A DNA stretch of 57,807 bases, from NCBI GenBank assembly GCA_017632155.1, contig JAGBRZ010000101.1:1-57807 (forward strand), given 5' to 3'. Numbering within the stretch: position 1 is the first letter of the stretch; every line of letters begins with the position of its first letter. Under the pieces are notes generated by a model, which saw only the letters and a program-made list of their open reading frames with translations, was not told the origin of the DNA and searched no databases. Positions 42,275 to 50,683 of this stretch are shown here, one piece after another. The stretch is from Clostridia bacterium (lineage in GTDB: Bacteria > Bacillota_A > Clostridia > Oscillospirales > CAG-272). The translations under genes were made by a program, and so were the position numbers.

Positions 42275-42323
42275 TTGCTGTTGCTAGCAACAGCAAGGGG
42301 TTCGGCGTCTTGATATTCACATA
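42275..42323. repeat. Hairpin repeat, copy B
   Basis: TTGCTGTTGC and GCAACAGCAA (42275-42284, 42287-42296) form a 10-bp stem. The tail CAAGGGGTTCGGCGTCTTGA follows. The stem changes relative to copy A keep pairing, which suggests that the structure, not only the sequence, is kept. Confidence 0.5.
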
Positions 42324-42363
42324 AAACAAATGCGACCCGAATAAATTCGAGTCGCATTTGTTT
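42324..42363 (-). terminator. Terminator of the tRNA-Leu unit
   Basis: Thirteen-base arms (AAACAAATGCGAC/GTCGCATTTGTTT) plus an inner CGAAT/ATTCG extension form a long stem that ends at the tRNA CCA, with a T-rich tail on the minus strand. Confidence 0.85.
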
Positions 42364-42449
42364 GGTGCGGATGAAGGGACTTGAACCCATATGAAATTGC
42401 TTTCACTAGAACCTGAATCTAGCGCGTCTGCCAATTCCGCCACATCCGC
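42363..42449 (-). tRNA. tRNA-Leu, anticodon CAG
   Basis: The acceptor arms GCGGATG/CATCCGC pair perfectly, the CCA end is encoded, and the anticodon arm CTAGA-loop-TCTAG has the loop TTCAGGT, giving anticodon CAG, which reads CUG. A long variable arm (GTGAAAGCAATTTCAT) is of class II type, as expected for leucine. It follows tRNA-Leu(GAG) by 50 bp. Confidence 0.95.
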
Positions 42450-42470
42450 ATATAAATTTGGTTATGATAT

Positions 42471-42500
42471 AAGTAAAGCAGCCATACGGCTGCTTTACTT
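42471..42500 (-). terminator. Hairpin between the two tRNA genes
   Basis: A 13-bp perfect stem (AAGTAAAGCAGCC/GGCTGCTTTACTT, loop ATAC on plus) follows the first tRNA's CCA. It has no long T-run, so it may be a partial terminator or a processing signal; no separate promoter for the second tRNA is visible. Confidence 0.6.
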
Positions 42501-42584
42501 GGTGCGAGAAACGGGACTTGAACCCGTACGGTGTGAACCACACGCCCCTCAAACGTGCGCGTCTGCCAGTTCCGCCACTCTCGC
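42500..42584 (-). tRNA. tRNA-Leu, anticodon GAG
   Basis: Acceptor arms GCGAGAG/TTCTCGC pair with one G-U, and CCA is encoded. The anticodon stem CACGT/GCGTG encloses the loop TTGAGGG, giving anticodon GAG for CUC/CUU. A class II variable arm (TGTGGTTCACACC) is present. It has its own consensus promoter and lies upstream of tRNA-Leu(CAG). Confidence 0.95.
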
Positions 42585-42607
42585 GTGTTGCTTTCGACAA
42601 CGCTAAT

Positions 42608-42636
42608 ATTATACCACTTTCAAACTCATTTGTCAA
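42608..42636 (-). promoter_or_regulatory. Sigma-A promoter of the tRNA-Leu pair
   Basis: TTGACA (42631-42636) and TATAAT (42608-42613) are 17 bp apart, 24 bp before the first tRNA. Confidence 0.9.
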
Positions 42637-42711
42637 TACCTTTTTTCAATTTTTTTTGAAAAAATGCAAGTTTTTTGAGTTTTTTTCGAGTTGCCGGGAA
42701 GCAAAAGTGTT

Positions 42712-43344
42712 TTAGTTTGGAATTGAGCTTATATCCTTACGCTTTTTTCCGTTTTTTACGAGGCTTTTTCCCCATCCGTGCTCCGCTGCCATCTTATAAA
42801 TTGCGCGCGGGATGCTCACGTTGGTATAAAAATTCTCAAAATTATTTTCTTCGAGAATTTTTTCGAGCAGAAAATTGAGTCCTTTATCGATCTGCGACTT
42901 CGGTTTGGCGCCGGGCTTCATATTCAAAAGTGTAGTCAAAGCGCCTCCACCACCGACTCCATTTCCTCCGCCGAAGATAAATCCGCATCTGCGCGACCAA
43001 TGCTTGATTATGTCAAGCGACCATTCACACTGGCGTCCGTCATAAAACCCGCAGTTGGAAACGGCATAGATATATCGCTCACCAAAGCTTTCCTTGAGTG
43101 TTTCAAGCTCCTTAAGGCATGAGAGCAGATGACCGGGAACTCCGTCTACGTAAAGCGGATAGAAGAACACCCACGCTTCGCATTCGGCAAGAGTACCTAT
43201 TACGTCATCGGTCAACTTAGGTTTATTCATTTTGATCTCAACGCAGTCGCACTTTTCATACGCGCAGGCGAGAAAATCAGAGATCAGCGCACCGCTTGCG
43301 CTCTCCTTGCACTTCGGGCTTCCGTTAATAAGTGCTATTTTCAC
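42712..43344 (-). CDS. NAD(P)H-dependent oxidoreductase, flavodoxin-like
   Basis: The 210-residue protein starts with the flavodoxin-like phosphate loop KIALINGSPKCKESASGAL. It continues with a FMN-contact region (WVFFYPLYVDGVPGHLLSCL and YAVSNCGFYDGRQCEWSLDIIKHW). It resembles the NADPH-dependent FMN reductase family. It overlaps the preceding flavodoxin-like gene by four bases. Its partner and redox substrate are unknown. Confidence 0.82.
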   Translation of the reverse strand: MKIALINGSPKCKESASGALISDFLACAYEKCDCVEIKMNKPKLTDDVIGTLAECEAWVFFYPLYVDGVPGHLLSCLKELETLKESFGERYIYAVSNCGFYDGRQCEWSLDIIKHWSRRCGFIFGGGNGVGGGGALTTLLNMKPGAKPKSQIDKGLNFLLEKILEENNFENFYTNVSIPRAIYKMAAEHGWGKSLVKNGKKRKDISSIPN

Positions 43345-43829
43345 AGCTCCACCTCCGCAAGTTCTTCGTGCTTTTTCAAGAACACGACTTTTTCAACAAC
43401 GGCATAGAAATTCTTTGCGTTTGCTTTGACGATATTCTCTGCGGTGATCTTCTCTTCCTCGGTGATGTCCTCACCGTAAAAATAAGCCGAAAGCTTGATC
43501 TTATTGAAATATCTTCTTCTGTGGCGCATCTCGTCATTGACGATGTCGAAATCGGGTCGGACATATGAGATGCATCTGTCCTGAACCTTTTTCACAAAGG
43601 AGCTGAATCCGCCATAAAGACATTCGCTGATCATAATAAGCTCCTCGCATTTGCCCATATCCCATCCGGTGCAATGGAAGCCATCCTTGATGACGCACTC
43701 GCCGGGCGTTTTTATCCAACACCCGAAGCAACCGATGCAATGCTTGACCATAGAGTCGGGTTTGATGATCTTGTGCTCGCCTTTTACGGGGAGAGCAAAA
43801 TTCTTGATATCTGTGATAATTAATTTCAT
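43341..43829 (-). CDS. Cysteine-rich flavodoxin-like oxidoreductase
   Basis: The 162-residue protein has HCIGCFGCWIKTPGECVIKD, a cysteine block typical of the NADPH-dependent FMN reductase-like proteins of anaerobes, followed by SECLYGGFSSFVKKVQDRCISYVRP, the usual FMN-contact region. It lacks the N-terminal phosphate loop of its neighbour, so it may be a shortened form. Four-base overlaps on both sides place it in a three-gene operon between an SGNH hydrolase and a flavodoxin-like oxidoreductase. Confidence 0.78.
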   Translation of the reverse strand: MKLIITDIKNFALPVKGEHKIIKPDSMVKHCIGCFGCWIKTPGECVIKDGFHCTGWDMGKCEELIMISECLYGGFSSFVKKVQDRCISYVRPDFDIVNDEMRHRRRYFNKIKLSAYFYGEDITEEEKITAENIVKANAKNFYAVVEKVVFLKKHEELAEVEL

Positions 43830-44539
43830 ATAGAATCTTCCTTCAGTTTATTGAGTACAGATTTGTATATACACTCCATTCCCTCTGCGTTGGGATGGAG
43901 CTTATCGGGTAACATATCAAAGGTCAAGCCGGATAGGCGAATATCCGCACACTTTATATTATAATGTAAGCAAATATCCAAGGCAAGATCGGCAAATTCG
44001 GAAAGTCTTGCGTTATCGTAATAACCGCCGCTTATTGAAGGCGATATCGCAATAATTTGCGCATTGGGATAAAAATGTTTCAATCGCAAAATGGTTTGCG
44101 AGTATGCATCTGCAAAGGAATCCCATTTGACTGCGGAAAGATCGAGTCCGTAAGAAGGATCGAACCTTCCCTTTTCTATCATCTTACCCGCATCGTTTGT
44201 TCCGCCGAAAAATACAATAAGATCGGGAGTTCCGTTCTCACCGAGGTTGCGTATTCTTGTTACCGACGCCATCGCGGCATCGGGGCCAAAATCCTTTTCG
44301 TTATGATCGCGGAAGTTTGAAACTGTTGAGCCCGCCCAGCTGTCATTGACACCGAGTTTTGCACCAAGGGTATTGATAAGCTTCATCCACCAGGTGTCAT
44401 TCACATCGGTCAGCAAATTATCCTGCGGATAGCGCGGCCGGTGCGCAAGATTGACGCCATCAGCCTCGGGGATATACCCCGCAAAGGTGGAAATGCTGTC
44501 GCCTAGAATTGATACCGTTTTGCCCTTAAATCTGTCCAT
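43826..44539 (-). CDS. SGNH/GDSL hydrolase
   Basis: The 237-residue protein shows the SGNH blocks: VSILGDSIST (block I serine in GDS), the glycine in the DSWAGSTVS region, FFGGTNDAG (block III) and PDKLHPNAEGM (block V, DxxH-type). There is no signal peptide, so it should act in the cytoplasm, unlike the SGNH lipoprotein at 21219-23093. It is first in the operon with two flavodoxin-like genes. The ester substrate is unknown. Confidence 0.85.
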   Translation of the reverse strand: MDRFKGKTVSILGDSISTFAGYIPEADGVNLAHRPRYPQDNLLTDVNDTWWMKLINTLGAKLGVNDSWAGSTVSNFRDHNEKDFGPDAAMASVTRIRNLGENGTPDLIVFFGGTNDAGKMIEKGRFDPSYGLDLSAVKWDSFADAYSQTILRLKHFYPNAQIIAISPSISGGYYDNARLSEFADLALDICLHYNIKCADIRLSGLTFDMLPDKLHPNAEGMECIYKSVLNKLKEDSI

Positions 44540-44647
44540 CCGTGCTTCTCCGTCCTGTTAGTTTTGTATTATTATACAACATAAAAATGACAATTCTGCG
44601 AACATTAATAAAAAAAATACATTAAGTTCAATTTTTTATTTTTATTG

Positions 44648-44679
44648 TTGATATTGAGTTTATTTTTTAGGTATATAAT
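44648..44679 (+). promoter_or_regulatory. Candidate promoter of the MacB-like ABC gene
   Basis: TTGATA (44648-44653) is followed after 18 bp by TATATA (44672-44677); the alternative TATAAT two bases later gives 20 bp, so spacing is uncertain. Confidence 0.4.
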
Positions 44680-44713
44680 ACAATTAACATAATATTACTT
44701 AATGGAGGCAACG

Positions 44714-47710
44714 ATGCTTCAGCTTAAAGGTTTGAAGAAAACTTTCAAAACGGGAGAGCTTACGCAGATCGCTCTTGACGGGGTATCTCTCAATTTGCGC
44801 GACAATGAATTTGTTGCAATTCTCGGTCCTTCGGGTTCGGGAAAAACCACTCTTCTGAATATGATCGGCGGTCTTGACCGATACGACAGCGGAGATCTTA
44901 TCATCAACGGAATCTCGACAAAAAAATATAAAGACCGCGATTGGGACTCTTACAGAAACCATACCATCGGATTCGTGTTCCAAAGCTACAATCTCATTCC
45001 CCATCAGTCCATCCTCGCTAACGTTGAGCTTGCGCTGACCATTTCCGGTGTTGGACGCAAGGAAAGACGAGAAAGAGCAAAGAAGGCTCTTGAAACCGTT
45101 GGTCTTGGAAATCAGCTTCACAAAAAGCCGAACCAGATGTCGGGCGGTCAGATGCAGAGAGTAGCGATAGCGCGTGCGCTTATCAACGACCCCGATATTC
45201 TTCTTGCAGACGAGCCGACAGGTGCGCTTGACAGCGAAACAAGCGTTCAGGTCATGGAGCTTCTGAAGGAAGTTGCAAAGGACAGACTTGTTGTTATGGT
45301 CACGCACAACCCCGAGCTTGCGGAGGAATACGCAAACAGAATCGTCAAGCTTCGCGACGGTAAGATCATTGGCGACACCAATCCCTTTGAGGTAGACGAG
45401 AGTGCACTTGAGGCGCCGAAGCACAAGAATATGGGCAAGTCTTCAATGTCGCTCACAACATCCTTCGGACTTTCACTTCGCAACCTTTTCACCAAAAAAG
45501 GCAGAACTCTGCTTACCTCATTTGCGGGAAGCATTGGTATCATCGGAATTGCGCTTATATATGCGGTTTCGAACGGTCTGACCGCTTATATCAATACTGT
45601 TCAGGAGGATACCCTCTCCTCTTCTCCCATTCTTCTTGAATCCACTCACATAGACCTTGGCAGCATTATGCTGAGCATGATAGACGTTGCTGAATCGAAA
45701 GACGATCACGATCTTGATGCAGTTTACAGCAAAACCGTTATGTATGATTTTGTCAACGTTATGAACAGCATCGAATCGCAGGAAAACGATCTCAAGGCAT
45801 TCAAAGTATTTCTTGAACGCGAGTACGCAGACACCGAATCCGAGCTTGGACTTCATGATGCTCTCAGCGGCATTGATTACGGATATAACATAAATCTCCT
45901 TCTTTATACCGAAAACGTTGACGGATCCATTATCCATTCCGATACAAATGCGCAGCTTCAAGAGATAATGGGTAAATTCATCGGAAAACTGCTTTCGAAT
46001 AAGGATCAGCTTTCAAATTCCGGCTCTTCCTCCGGAAACCCGATGGCTTCAATGATGTCAAGTTCTATGGGATACGGCGGACTTTGGCAGGAGATGCTCC
46101 CCGGTGACGGAGAGATGATCAACCCCGTTCTCAAAAAACAGTATGACATTGTTGAGGGCAAGTGGCCCGAGGCATACAACGAAGTTGTGCTTGTTCTTGA
46201 TTCCAACAACGAGATTGCCGATATGGCGCTTTACGCACTTGGTCTTATCTCTGAGGAGGAAATCGACATTATTGTAGACGCAGCTATCAACAAAGCTCCC
46301 CTTACCGTTAACACAAACCGCTGGACCTATGCGGAGATCATGGATATGGAATTCCGCACCATCTTCCCCGCTGATTGCTACACTCTTGACGAGCGCACGG
46401 GACTTTACACCGATATGCGCGACTCAAGTGCCGGTTTGAAGTATCTTTACGATAAGGGTACTCCCATCAAAGTTGTTGGTATAATCCGTCCCAACGAGGA
46501 TGCCGTTTCCGGTATGCTCAGCGGATCTATTGCCTATACAAACGAGCTTACCGAATACGTTATTGAAAAATCCAAGTCCTCTGCAGCTATCAAGGCACAG
46601 CTTGACGACCCCACGAACGACATTTTCACCGGTCTTCCCTTCGACCTCAGCGACGGCAATCTGACAGATGCTGAAAAGGCTGAAATCTTCAAGAATTACG
46701 TTTCAGAGCTTGACACAAAGAAAAAGGCAGAAACTTACGTAACCGTTATGGGTATTCCCGACAAGGCTTGGCTTGACGCTCAGGTCAAGGCCTACCTCGG
46801 CAATATGACCGAAGACATTAAACGAAACTATCTTATCACAGCACTGACCGAACAGATGGGTATGGACACCGAAACCGTTACCGAATACGTAGGTGAGTTG
46901 ACCGTTGAGGATATCGACGATCTTCTTTACGACGGAATTGCGCAGATGGTCAAGGAACAGTACCGTCGCGGTGTTGAGGGTCAGCTTGCAGCAATGACCG
47001 AAGAACAGCTTGCCGGCGCACTTGATATGGCTCTTTCCACATACAGCGACGAGCTTGCCGCTATCTACTATGAGGAGGCAATGACATTCGCCCCCACGTC
47101 TTATGAGCTTAATCTTATGACTCTCGGATACGTTGAGCTTGACGATCCCGCGACTATCGGACTTTACGCTTCGACCTTCTCGGACAAGGATATCATTGAG
47201 GAGGCTATCGCAAAGTATAACGAGGGTGTTGACGAGCTTGAAAAGATCGGCTACACCGATTACCTTGGAATTATGATGTCCTCGATCGCAACAATCATCG
47301 ACGCGATCACATACGTGCTTATCGGCTTTGTATCGGTATCTCTTATAGTTTCTTCCATTATGATCGGCGTTATCACGCTCATCTCGGTTCAGGAAAGAAC
47401 AAAGGAGATTGGTATCCTCCGTGCAATAGGTGCTTCGAAGAAGAACGTTTCGAGCATGTTCAATGCGGAAACCGTTATCATCGGCTTTGCTTCGGGTATT
47501 GTTGGTGTTGGCGTAACTTATCTGCTTTGCATCCCGCTCAACGCAATTCTGGTATACCTTACCGGCATTCCCAATCTTACCGCACAGCTTCCTATCTTTG
47601 TTGCTGTGATACTCGTTTTCATCAGCATGGGACTTACACTCATTTCGGGACTTATCCCCTCGAGAAGCGCGGCAAAGAAAGACCCCGTTGCAGCGCTCAG
47701 AACCGAATAA
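44714..47710 (+). CDS. MacB-like ABC transporter, ATPase fused to permease with large outer domain
   Basis: The 998-residue protein has an N-terminal ATPase with Walker A GPSGSGKTT, signature MSGGQMQRVAIARAL and Walker B DILLADEPTGALD. After the first transmembrane helix (SFAGSIGIIGIALIYAVSNGL) comes a ~560-residue extracellular region, much longer than the periplasmic domain of MacB, with a Ser/Gly/Met patch. The FtsX permease domain ends with three helices (IVSSIMIGVITLISVQERTKEIGILRAIGASK). Such Firmicutes proteins are linked to peptide export or antimicrobial resistance. The ATG follows GGAGG. Confidence 0.92.
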   Translation: MLQLKGLKKTFKTGELTQIALDGVSLNLRDNEFVAILGPSGSGKTTLLNMIGGLDRYDSGDLIINGISTKKYKDRDWDSYRNHTIGFVFQSYNLIPHQSILANVELALTISGVGRKERRERAKKALETVGLGNQLHKKPNQMSGGQMQRVAIARALINDPDILLADEPTGALDSETSVQVMELLKEVAKDRLVVMVTHNPELAEEYANRIVKLRDGKIIGDTNPFEVDESALEAPKHKNMGKSSMSLTTSFGLSLRNLFTKKGRTLLTSFAGSIGIIGIALIYAVSNGLTAYINTVQEDTLSSSPILLESTHIDLGSIMLSMIDVAESKDDHDLDAVYSKTVMYDFVNVMNSIESQENDLKAFKVFLEREYADTESELGLHDALSGIDYGYNINLLLYTENVDGSIIHSDTNAQLQEIMGKFIGKLLSNKDQLSNSGSSSGNPMASMMSSSMGYGGLWQEMLPGDGEMINPVLKKQYDIVEGKWPEAYNEVVLVLDSNNEIADMALYALGLISEEEIDIIVDAAINKAPLTVNTNRWTYAEIMDMEFRTIFPADCYTLDERTGLYTDMRDSSAGLKYLYDKGTPIKVVGIIRPNEDAVSGMLSGSIAYTNELTEYVIEKSKSSAAIKAQLDDPTNDIFTGLPFDLSDGNLTDAEKAEIFKNYVSELDTKKKAETYVTVMGIPDKAWLDAQVKAYLGNMTEDIKRNYLITALTEQMGMDTETVTEYVGELTVEDIDDLLYDGIAQMVKEQYRRGVEGQLAAMTEEQLAGALDMALSTYSDELAAIYYEEAMTFAPTSYELNLMTLGYVELDDPATIGLYASTFSDKDIIEEAIAKYNEGVDELEKIGYTDYLGIMMSSIATIIDAITYVLIGFVSVSLIVSSIMIGVITLISVQERTKEIGILRAIGASKKNVSSMFNAETVIIGFASGIVGVGVTYLLCIPLNAILVYLTGIPNLTAQLPIFVAVILVFISMGLTLISGLIPSRSAAKKDPVAALRTE

Positions 47711-47723
47711 TCATACAATATTT

Positions 47724-47757
47724 GCCGCGCTCATTTTTGAGCGCGGCATGCTTTTTG
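47724..47757 (+). terminator. Terminator of the MacB-like gene
   Basis: A 10-bp GC-rich perfect stem (GCCGCGCTCA/TGAGCGCGGC) with a TTTT loop is followed by CTTTTT; it ends only three bases before the next promoter. Confidence 0.85.
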
Positions 47758-47759
47758 TC

Positions 47760-47788
47760 TTGACAAAATATGCGTGACGTGCTAAAAT
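47760..47788 (+). promoter_or_regulatory. Sigma-A promoter of the phosphodiesterase gene
   Basis: TTGACA (47760-47765) and TAAAAT (47783-47788) are 17 bp apart. Confidence 0.8.
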
Positions 47789-47819
47789 ATCAATATATAC
47801 ATTATCAAGGAGTCTTCAT

Positions 47820-48734
47820 ATGAGAAAATATTCACATGTCATTGTCATCGGCATCGATGGAGCGGGTTCGTTCATAAAAGATGCCCACACACCAAACTTT
47901 GATGAAATATTCAAAAACGGAGCAAAGACCTTTGATGCACTTGCGTCAAATCCCACCATCAGCGCAGAGTGTTGGGGCTCGATGCTTTTGGGCGTTGGTC
48001 CCGAGGTACACAAGCTGACAAACAGCATTGTTTCCACCGTTCCATATCCTACAGATTCCGTTTTCCCCTCTGTATTCAAAAGAATAAGAGAATTTTATCC
48101 CGACGCCAACCTCGGTTCATATTGCGATTGGAATCCTATAACCTACGGCATAGTTGAAAATGATATCGGCGTATCTCACGATACCGCAAAGGACTTTGAG
48201 CTTACGCCAAAAATTTGCGATTACATAAAAGAAAAGCATCCCGATTTTCTATTCGTACAGTTCGACAGTGTGGATGGCGCAGGGCATCGGAGCGGTTACG
48301 GAACTCCGGCGCATTTTGAGAGCATAACCAAAGCAGATAAACTCGTCGGCGATATTTACAACACCGCAAAAGAGGCACTTGATATGAATGATACCTTATT
48401 TATTGTCATTGCAGATCACGGCGGAGCTAATAATGAAGATGGGGGCGGAAGTCACGGAGGGTGGACTGACTCCGAAAAATACGTAACTTTTGCCGCAGTC
48501 GGCAAAAACGTAAAGGCGGGCAGAATTGAAGCAATAAACATTCGCGACCTTGCCGCTATTGTTTTGTATTCCTTTGGAATAGAACTTCCGAAATTTGATG
48601 AAGCCGGATGGACCGCACAAATCCCCGAGGGCATATTTGAAGACTCGGATCTGCCAAAATATAAGGATATTTCACATTTGACGGGAGCGGCTCCGCGCAT
48701 TTCAAAGATAGCGCACACATCCGAACTTATATAA
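47820..48734 (+). CDS. Alkaline phosphatase superfamily phosphodiesterase
   Basis: The 304-residue protein belongs to the type I phosphodiesterase / nucleotide pyrophosphatase family. The metal and nucleophile region reads VIGIDGAGSF, then TPNFDEIFKNGA and a threonine-rich segment with NPTISAECWGSMLLGVGPE. Later ligands lie in FDSVDGAGHRSGYG and IVIADHGG. No signal peptide is present. It may cleave phosphoesters of nucleotides or lipids. A shared terminator separates it from the convergent LD-carboxypeptidase gene. A GGAG-type site precedes the ATG. Confidence 0.87.
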   Translation: MRKYSHVIVIGIDGAGSFIKDAHTPNFDEIFKNGAKTFDALASNPTISAECWGSMLLGVGPEVHKLTNSIVSTVPYPTDSVFPSVFKRIREFYPDANLGSYCDWNPITYGIVENDIGVSHDTAKDFELTPKICDYIKEKHPDFLFVQFDSVDGAGHRSGYGTPAHFESITKADKLVGDIYNTAKEALDMNDTLFIVIADHGGANNEDGGGSHGGWTDSEKYVTFAAVGKNVKAGRIEAINIRDLAAIVLYSFGIELPKFDEAGWTAQIPEGIFEDSDLPKYKDISHLTGAAPRISKIAHTSELI

Positions 48735-48737
48735 CAA

Positions 48738-48764
48738 AAAGAGAGAGCGTTGCGCTCTCTCTTT
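48738..48764. terminator. Shared bidirectional terminator
   Basis: A 12-bp stem (AAAGAGAGAGCG/CGCTCTCTCTTT) with a TTG loop lies between convergent genes. Confidence 0.85.
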
Positions 48765-48770
48765 ATTACT

Positions 48771-49676
48771 TTATTGTACTCCGCTCTCAAGAAACTCGAA
48801 GCTCATATCCTCGGTGTTGAGGCGGGCGCGGGTGGAGATTGGCAATATCGCGCCGTTTGCACCGTGGCCGAAATCCTCATTGCGGATCACGGGGATATTA
48901 TAACGCTTGCCTATACGGGTAAGGATGTCATCTATCACGGGCGAGGGCTCAAGGGAGTAATGACCGAAGATCAAGGCTTTGGCTTTCTTGAACACGCCGT
49001 GGTGCTCAAGGGTTGTGAACCACTTTGAAACAACGGATGCGTTCGAGAATTTTTCGTGATCCTCGATGAAAAGTATGATATCCTCGTCGGGGAGCTCTTT
49101 ATACCATTCAAGACCAAGGAGGGCTGCAAAGTTCATAAGATAACCGCCGACAAGGATTCCCTCTGCTTTTCCGGGGGTAAGAGCGCGCCACTCGCTGTTC
49201 TTGACGTATTCAAGATCGGTTGACATCAGGCGCTTTTCAAAATTGATAAGCGTGTAATCGATGGGAGGCTGCTCGAAGAATCGGGGAGATGATCCGTAGA
49301 AGGTGACAAGCCCTGTCATATGGTTTACGGCATTGAGGACAGTTGTGCTGTCGCTGTAACTGCAAAGGATCTTGGGATTCTTTTTGATATTTTCATAATC
49401 AATAAAAGGCAGGATCTCATTGCCGACCTCGCCGCCCGTAAAAAATACCATTTTGACCTCGGGGTCTGCGATCATGGTGTTGAAGTCCTCAGCTCTTTCC
49501 TCTATACTGCCCGCGTAATCGTTGGTAGTGGAAAAGAGATATTTTGCAAATTTTACCTTATATCCGAGCTGACGCAGATTCTCTGCGGCGCGCTCTATCG
49601 GCTCGCGCTTAGCTCTGTATGAAGGAGCGATGAAGCCTATGGTATCGCCCTTTTGTAACATTTTCGGTTTGATCAT
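48771..49676 (-). CDS. LD-carboxypeptidase, S66 peptidase family
   Basis: The 301-residue serine peptidase belongs to the LdcA/MccF family, which trims tetrapeptide stems of peptidoglycan or cleaves microcin C7-type amides. The nucleophile S108 lies in CSYSDSTT (family pattern GYSDxT), a glutamate follows in IEDHE, and the catalytic histidine is in EDFGHGANGAILPI. The start follows GGAGG by 8 bases; a 10-codon in-frame extension has no ribosome site. It has its own promoter and a terminator shared with the phosphodiesterase gene. Confidence 0.9.
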   Translation of the reverse strand: MIKPKMLQKGDTIGFIAPSYRAKREPIERAAENLRQLGYKVKFAKYLFSTTNDYAGSIEERAEDFNTMIADPEVKMVFFTGGEVGNEILPFIDYENIKKNPKILCSYSDSTTVLNAVNHMTGLVTFYGSSPRFFEQPPIDYTLINFEKRLMSTDLEYVKNSEWRALTPGKAEGILVGGYLMNFAALLGLEWYKELPDEDIILFIEDHEKFSNASVVSKWFTTLEHHGVFKKAKALIFGHYSLEPSPVIDDILTRIGKRYNIPVIRNEDFGHGANGAILPISTRARLNTEDMSFEFLESGVQ

Positions 49677-49708
49677 TTCAGGTATCCTCCAAAGTATGAT
49701 ATACATAA

Positions 49709-49737
49709 ATTATAATGCGGATTAAGAAAAAAGTCAA
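49709..49737 (-). promoter_or_regulatory. Sigma-A promoter of the LD-carboxypeptidase gene
   Basis: TTGACT (49732-49737) and TATAAT (49709-49714) are 17 bp apart. Confidence 0.85.
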
Positions 49738-49755
49738 GTTCTTTGGACCAAAAAC

Positions 49756-49784
49756 TTGACTGCGGAGCAATAATATGTTAGAAT
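49756..49784 (+). promoter_or_regulatory. Sigma-A promoter of the unidentified gene at 49.8 kb
   Basis: TTGACT (49756-49761) and TAGAAT (49779-49784) are 17 bp apart. The ATG at 49785 touches the -10, so transcription starts after it. Confidence 0.7.
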
Positions 49785-49811
49785 ATGTATATCAACATTG
49801 GGAGAATTGAT

Positions 49812-50645
49812 TTGTTAATATCATTAGAGAAAAGTAAAACATCAGCGTCATTTGACGACAAATTGCTTTTATTTGCGGAAGGAGAAAAGCTTCCGTTTGC
49901 TTACCGTTCGCCCGTACCCGAAATCAAGCCTTATTCGTTCACCGAAGCAAGAATGATCGAAAGGATCGGCGAATTTGAAATATCACGCGCAAATAACGAT
50001 CTGATTTGCAAGTATATCGGAAATCCCTCCGCCTTTGCTTTGATTACTCCTTTGACTGAAGAAGGAACTGTTTTGGAAAAGACGGAGCTCGTTCTCGAAT
50101 ATCTGCGCGCCGCATATTCTCTTGAGCTTTCAACGAGGTGTGTTGAGAGATTTGAAGATATTATCTTCCGACTCGCAGAAAGATGCGGTTGCCTTACCGA
50201 TATTTATCGTGAGGATGATACAAAACCGATACCTATTGCTCAAGGCAAGCCGGATTCCGCATTCATTGCAATATCCTTGCCGATAATTGCGCTTATGTAC
50301 CGCCGCATATCGGCTTTGCGCGGGTTTAATTTCAAGATAAGCTTTGCAGACGGGCTACCCTGTCTCATCTTCTCGGCTAAAGTAATATTGCCCGAAAGCA
50401 AAGGTATTGACGATATACCTGAACATTCTCATCTTTGCAAATTTGCAAAAGGTGATGAAATATCCTACGTTTACAGACTGAGCGAAATTGACGAGAAATA
50501 TGACGGCGGCAGAATGTTCAAGCTATCCGTCGCCATCTGTCCGCAGACGGTTGACCCGCGAGGAATACTTCGTGCGCCCGAATGGAAAAAGCGCACCGAA
50601 AGCATTCTTTCAAAAATTAACCTTGATGTGCCCGGAAGATTCTGA
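49812..50645 (+). CDS. Unidentified cytoplasmic protein
   Basis: I do not recognise this 277-residue protein. It has no signal peptide. One hydrophobic stretch (AFIAISLPIIALMYRRI) is too weak to be sure of a membrane helix. The middle looks helical (EKTELVLEYLRAAYSLELSTRCVERFEDIIFRLAERCG) and the second half mixed. I chose TTG at 49812, because the in-frame ATG at 49785 lies upstream of the expected transcript start and GGGAGA sits 6 bases before the TTG. It is monocistronic with a strong terminator. Confidence 0.65.
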   Translation: MLISLEKSKTSASFDDKLLLFAEGEKLPFAYRSPVPEIKPYSFTEARMIERIGEFEISRANNDLICKYIGNPSAFALITPLTEEGTVLEKTELVLEYLRAAYSLELSTRCVERFEDIIFRLAERCGCLTDIYREDDTKPIPIAQGKPDSAFIAISLPIIALMYRRISALRGFNFKISFADGLPCLIFSAKVILPESKGIDDIPEHSHLCKFAKGDEISYVYRLSEIDEKYDGGRMFKLSVAICPQTVDPRGILRAPEWKKRTESILSKINLDVPGRF

Positions 50646-50648
50646 ACA

Positions 50649-50682
50649 AAAGAGCATTGGATTGCAATCCAATGCTCTTTTT
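50649..50682. terminator. Shared bidirectional terminator
   Basis: A 15-bp perfect stem (AAAGAGCATTGGATT/AATCCAATGCTCTTT) with a 2-base loop is followed by T-runs; it lies between convergent genes. Confidence 0.88.
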
Positions 50683-50683
50683 C

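Larger units (their letters stand above)
41976..42362. other. 387-bp intergenic region between nagA2 and the tRNA-Leu pair
   Basis: No convincing gene is present. The stretch holds the nagA2 promoter and phased repeats (42014-42058), two diverged copies of a hairpin-containing repeat, an 18-base tRNA T-arm-like scar (42201-42218) and the terminator of the tRNA unit. A 61-codon plus-strand reading frame here is made mainly of the repeat. Confidence 0.6.

Noticed and set aside
42102..42287. 61-codon plus-strand frame downstream of the tRNA genes
   Set aside because: It has no ribosome site and is built largely from the hairpin repeat; the second repeat copy breaks the frame.
42249..42636. Short minus-strand frames beginning MAELADALDSGS and containing ESGGTGRRARLRG
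   Set aside because: These are translations of the tRNA-Leu genes, a common false protein call.
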